Assembly (NCBI GenBank): GCA_012031145.1
Contig: JAAUUH010000013.1
Span: forward strand, 1-45,140
Source of the DNA: Oscillatoriales cyanobacterium SM2_2_1
GTDB taxonomy: Bacteria > Cyanobacteriota > Cyanobacteriia > Pseudanabaenales > Pseudanabaenaceae
Length of the DNA: 45,140 nt
Direction of reading: 5' to 3'
Shown here in pieces: positions 42,906 through 45,140 of this stretch; positions within the stretch are counted from its first letter, which is position 1; each line of letters opens with the position of its first letter. The position numbers and the translations under genes are program-made. The notes beneath the pieces are model-generated. The model was given only the letters and a program-made list of their open reading frames with translations, had not been told where the DNA came from and did no database searches.

Positions 42906-43018
42906 AGGACTGGCATCATTTAGCTGTCCAAGGCCTTACGGTGAGGGGTTAAGCCCTAGCCTATGAAATTTAACGGGCGTAGTAACGCTTCTAGCCTGAA
43001 TTAATGACGGCCCCTAGG
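42906..43018 (-). repeat. F1 dispersed repeat, copy e
   Basis: Read on the minus strand it begins CTAGGGGCCGTCATTAATTC and passes AGGCTAGAAGCGTTACTAC and AAATTTCATAGG. It continues through GGGCTTAACCCCTCACC and ends GCTAAATGATGCCAGTCC. It starts 17 bp after the stop of the P-type ATPase-like gene and fills most of the gap to the TPR gene. Confidence 0.72.
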
Positions 43019-43053
43019 GGTCATTGATCTATTAAGTTAAATCCATCAAATTT

Positions 43054-43629
43054 CTAGCCCCCCAACTGGCTGCGGAGGTCAAAGGCTTTTTGATAGCCCA
43101 CGCTGTTTCTCTGTTGGGCAAAAAATCGCTGGGCGTCGGTAAGATCGCGAATGGCGCCGCGACGATCGCCCCTTTGGGATTTAATCAGTCCACGGTTATA
43201 GTAGGCTTCGGCGTAATCAGGACGAAGCAAAATTGCCCGATCATAATCGGCGATCGCTCCCACCTGATCCCCCACATCATCCCGCACATTACCACGGCTA
43301 AAAAAGACCAAGGCATCCTTGGGGTTGAGCCGTACCGACTCATTGAGATCCAGAAGTGCCTGTGGTTTATCCCCCAACTCTCTGAAGGCATTCCCCCGAA
43401 CTAAAAAAGCCTGGGCGTCCCTAGGGTTGAGCAGAATGGCTTGACTTAAATCAATAATGGCCCCCTTCGCATCACCGAATCGGTACTTGTCTAGCCCCCG
43501 CTCTATCAGCGCCCTAGCAGCAGCTCTCGTATCGGCAACGGATTCCCTTGTCCGAGGGTAAGCCTTAGTAGAGAATGGCATCGCTCCTAAGGTCAAAAGA
43601 AGGACACACAAAGCTAAAAGATGGGACAT
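43054..43629 (-). CDS. Secreted TPR-repeat protein
   Basis: This 191-residue protein has a signal peptide (HLLALCVLLLTLGAMPFSTKA). Four tetratricopeptide repeats span about residues 35-180. Repeat cores read ALIERGLDKYRFGDAKGAIIDLSQAILLNP, AFLVRGNAFRELGDKPQALLDLNESVRLNP, VFFSRGNVRDDVGDQVGAIADYDRAILLRP and AYYNRGLIKSQRGDRRGAIRDLTDA. TPR proteins are protein-protein scaffolds. Related thylakoid or periplasmic TPR proteins assist photosystem assembly, but nothing here is specific. Its gene ends 36 bp from F1 copy e. Confidence 0.88.
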   Translation of the reverse strand: MSHLLALCVLLLTLGAMPFSTKAYPRTRESVADTRAAARALIERGLDKYRFGDAKGAIIDLSQAILLNPRDAQAFLVRGNAFRELGDKPQALLDLNESVRLNPKDALVFFSRGNVRDDVGDQVGAIADYDRAILLRPDYAEAYYNRGLIKSQRGDRRGAIRDLTDAQRFFAQQRNSVGYQKAFDLRSQLGG

Positions 43630-43768
43630 AGCTGATTATGGGTTTTGGTCGGATTGGTGCTACCTAGAAATTTTGAAATGATTTAAAAATAGGATCTTGG
43701 AGGCAAAACGGCGGAATCCCTATGACTGAATATAGCAATCACCCACCATCCCTGACAACGCAGGTGGG

Positions 43769-43844
43769 TTAGGGGACGAACCTCTCCCCTGAGATTCATA
43801 GGTCCCGGGGCATAGCGCATCCTAATAACGAGGACGACACCCCC
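43769..43844 (+). repeat. Possible diverged F1 fragment (right half)
   Basis: TTAGGGGACGAACCTCTCCC resembles GCTAGGGGCTGAACCTCT of F1, and the later CCTAATAACGAGGACGACACCCC resembles GCTAAATGAGGACAGCCCC. The middle is poorly conserved and the left half is absent. Confidence 0.35.
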
Positions 43845-43964
43845 ACTTTTGCCCAGATCACCCTGGAATTAGAGATCCAACCCAGAAAGGACAACAATGA
43901 TCTTGTGCTTGACCCGATCCTCACCAATCCATATATCAGCCCCCCTAGTCCCTGGTGATCGGCT

Positions 43965-44003
43965 CACCAAAAATATATGGGCTGCCACAAAAAGTGACAG
44001 CCC
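43965..44003 (-). terminator. Intrinsic terminator of psaC
   Basis: On the minus strand GGGCTGTCAC and GTGGCAGCCC form a 10-bp stem with one G-T pair and a TTTTT loop, followed by ATATATTTTT. It lies about 47 bp after the psaC stop. Confidence 0.85.
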
Positions 44004-44049
44004 TAAAAATGAATCATATAAACGAGTGCAACACAGCCACAAACCCGAC

Positions 44050-44337
<288 letters not shown>

Positions 44338-44440
44338 TCAAAGTTTATCCTAGGCTTCTAACTGTCCTGCGATCGCCCGCCCCAACTTAAAAGAACGTAA
44401 TAGATGGGGCAGATTTTCTTTACGGTTTGTTACCTTTTCG

Positions 44441-45140
44441 TTACTCCGGTTTGATCGTGACGACCAAAAGGCGATCGGGGCGCAGCAGTTCCTTGGACAG
44501 GCGATTGGTTTCCTCTTGACTCACGGACTGAATTCGTTGGGGGAACCGGTAAAAGTCACCCATGGGGTAGCCGTACAGTTCATCACCAAGAATGGCACGG
44601 GCAGTACTGTCGGGGTCGGCGAGGCTAACGGGAAAGCTATTGATCAGATCCCTCTGGGCAAAGGAGAATTCAGCGGCGCTGACACCTTCATTTTGAACTT
44701 GGCGAATCAATGCTAGGGCCTGTTCAATCGCCTTGGCATTATCGGCAGCACTGGTCTGCATTTGCACATTAAAAGAACCATGATCGCGACCAGCATTGAA
44801 GAAGCTGTAGACACCATAGGTGAGTCCCTGGCGATCGCGCAGTTCTGTACCCAAACGACTGGCCAGGGTGTCACCACCCAAGACTTGGTTCAGAATCAGG
44901 GCAGCATGGTAGCGGGGATCACGCCGGGTAATGCTAGGGTGTCCCATGAGGGTGACGGCTTGGGTCTTGCCGGGAAGCGTTGCTTGCTTGCGGGTGAGGC
45001 GATCGGGTAGGGGTACCTCAGGATAGGTGAGACGAGGGGCCATACCCTGGGCCTGCCAAGGTCCAAATTCGGCGACGCAGCATAGGTTTTCATCGTATTG
45101 GGATCAAAGTCACCCATGATGACCATGGTGGTGGTGTCCG
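44441..45140 (-). pseudogene. M16-family zinc peptidase-like protein, C-terminal part, frameshifted and partial
   Basis: The visible part belongs to the C-terminal, non-catalytic half of an M16 (pitrilysin-like) peptidase. Landmarks are DTTTMVIMGDFDPNTMKTYAA, VTLMGHPSITRRDPRYHAALILNQVLGG, TLASRLGTELRDRQGLTYGVYSFF, then SFNVQMQTSA and ISSFP-like SFPVSLADPDSTA. The HxxEH zinc site is expected further upstream, outside the window. The frame breaks near 45074-45077. One base joins TYAA to VAEFGPWQAQGMAPRLTYP. Cyanobacteria often encode M16 proteins in pairs. The strand and position place it upstream of psaC, with a 145-bp gap. A consensus error is the likeliest cause. Confidence 0.78.

Larger units (their letters stand above)
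43630..44049. other. Intergenic region with psaC terminator and repeat remnant
   Basis: This region holds the TPR gene promoter, a diverged F1-like fragment at about 43769-43844 and the psaC terminator. A frame across 43897-44322 is largely antisense to psaC and is not called. Confidence 0.5.

Overview
The window is chromosomal DNA from a cyanobacterium. It carries photosystem I genes (psaC, psaM), cytochrome b6f genes (petC-petA), a Psb32-type PSII repair protein, a CCB-type cytochrome b6f assembly factor, a galactolipid-pathway glycosyltransferase and a Get3d-type ATPase. The octamer GCGATCGC (HIP1), typical of many cyanobacteria, is dense almost everywhere. I cannot fix the genus. Genes are packed tightly, with ATGA overlaps and several convergent 3' overlaps.

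Layout: 1-104 is the tail of a membrane protein. 105-1400 is an A/T-rich, HIP1-free islet with a HEPN-fold protein followed by a minimal CRISPR-polymerase (mCpol)-like domain. This is the best candidate for an undescribed conflict system. 1586-2362 is an ABC-2 permease, followed by about 800 bp without a recognisable gene. 3167-8086 is an envelope/cofactor operon: rlpA, panC, cmk, lptA, lptB, lptF/G. Then come prxQ, thiL and a Ser/Thr kinase (minus strand), petC-petA, a PLP decarboxylase, queA, a small unknown gene, mgdA-like, ccb, a 2OG oxygenase, psb32, carB, a CDF transporter, serA, psaM, a coiled-coil membrane protein, dus, a family 4 glycosyltransferase, a type II NADH dehydrogenase, two unknown genes, a sugar-ABC ATPase, get3d, a UrtA-PAS-PAS-cyclase sensor, a 2Fe-2S ferredoxin, dnaJ, tusA-like, a degenerate P-type ATPase, a TPR protein, psaC and part of an M16 peptidase.

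Seven genes (rlpA, spk, mgdA-like, carB, the family 4 glycosyltransferase, the cyclase and the M16 peptidase) are each broken by one or two single-base deletions, eight in total. Most sit in short G or C runs. Restoring one base makes each complete gene a whole number of codons and gives an expected family length. Because carB is needed for arginine and pyrimidine synthesis, consensus errors are likelier than real decay. I annotate these genes as one locus each. The HEPN/mCpol and panC/cmk junctions shift the opposite way and may be real.

Two dispersed repeat families occupy many of the gaps. F1 is about 110-180 bp with imperfect inverted ends (CTAGGG...CCCCTAG), with five clear copies and one doubtful. 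R2 is 115 bp with TATAGC/GCTATA ends, with two full copies and one fragment nested inside an F1 copy. F1 copies abut gene 3' ends and twice supply the stop codon.
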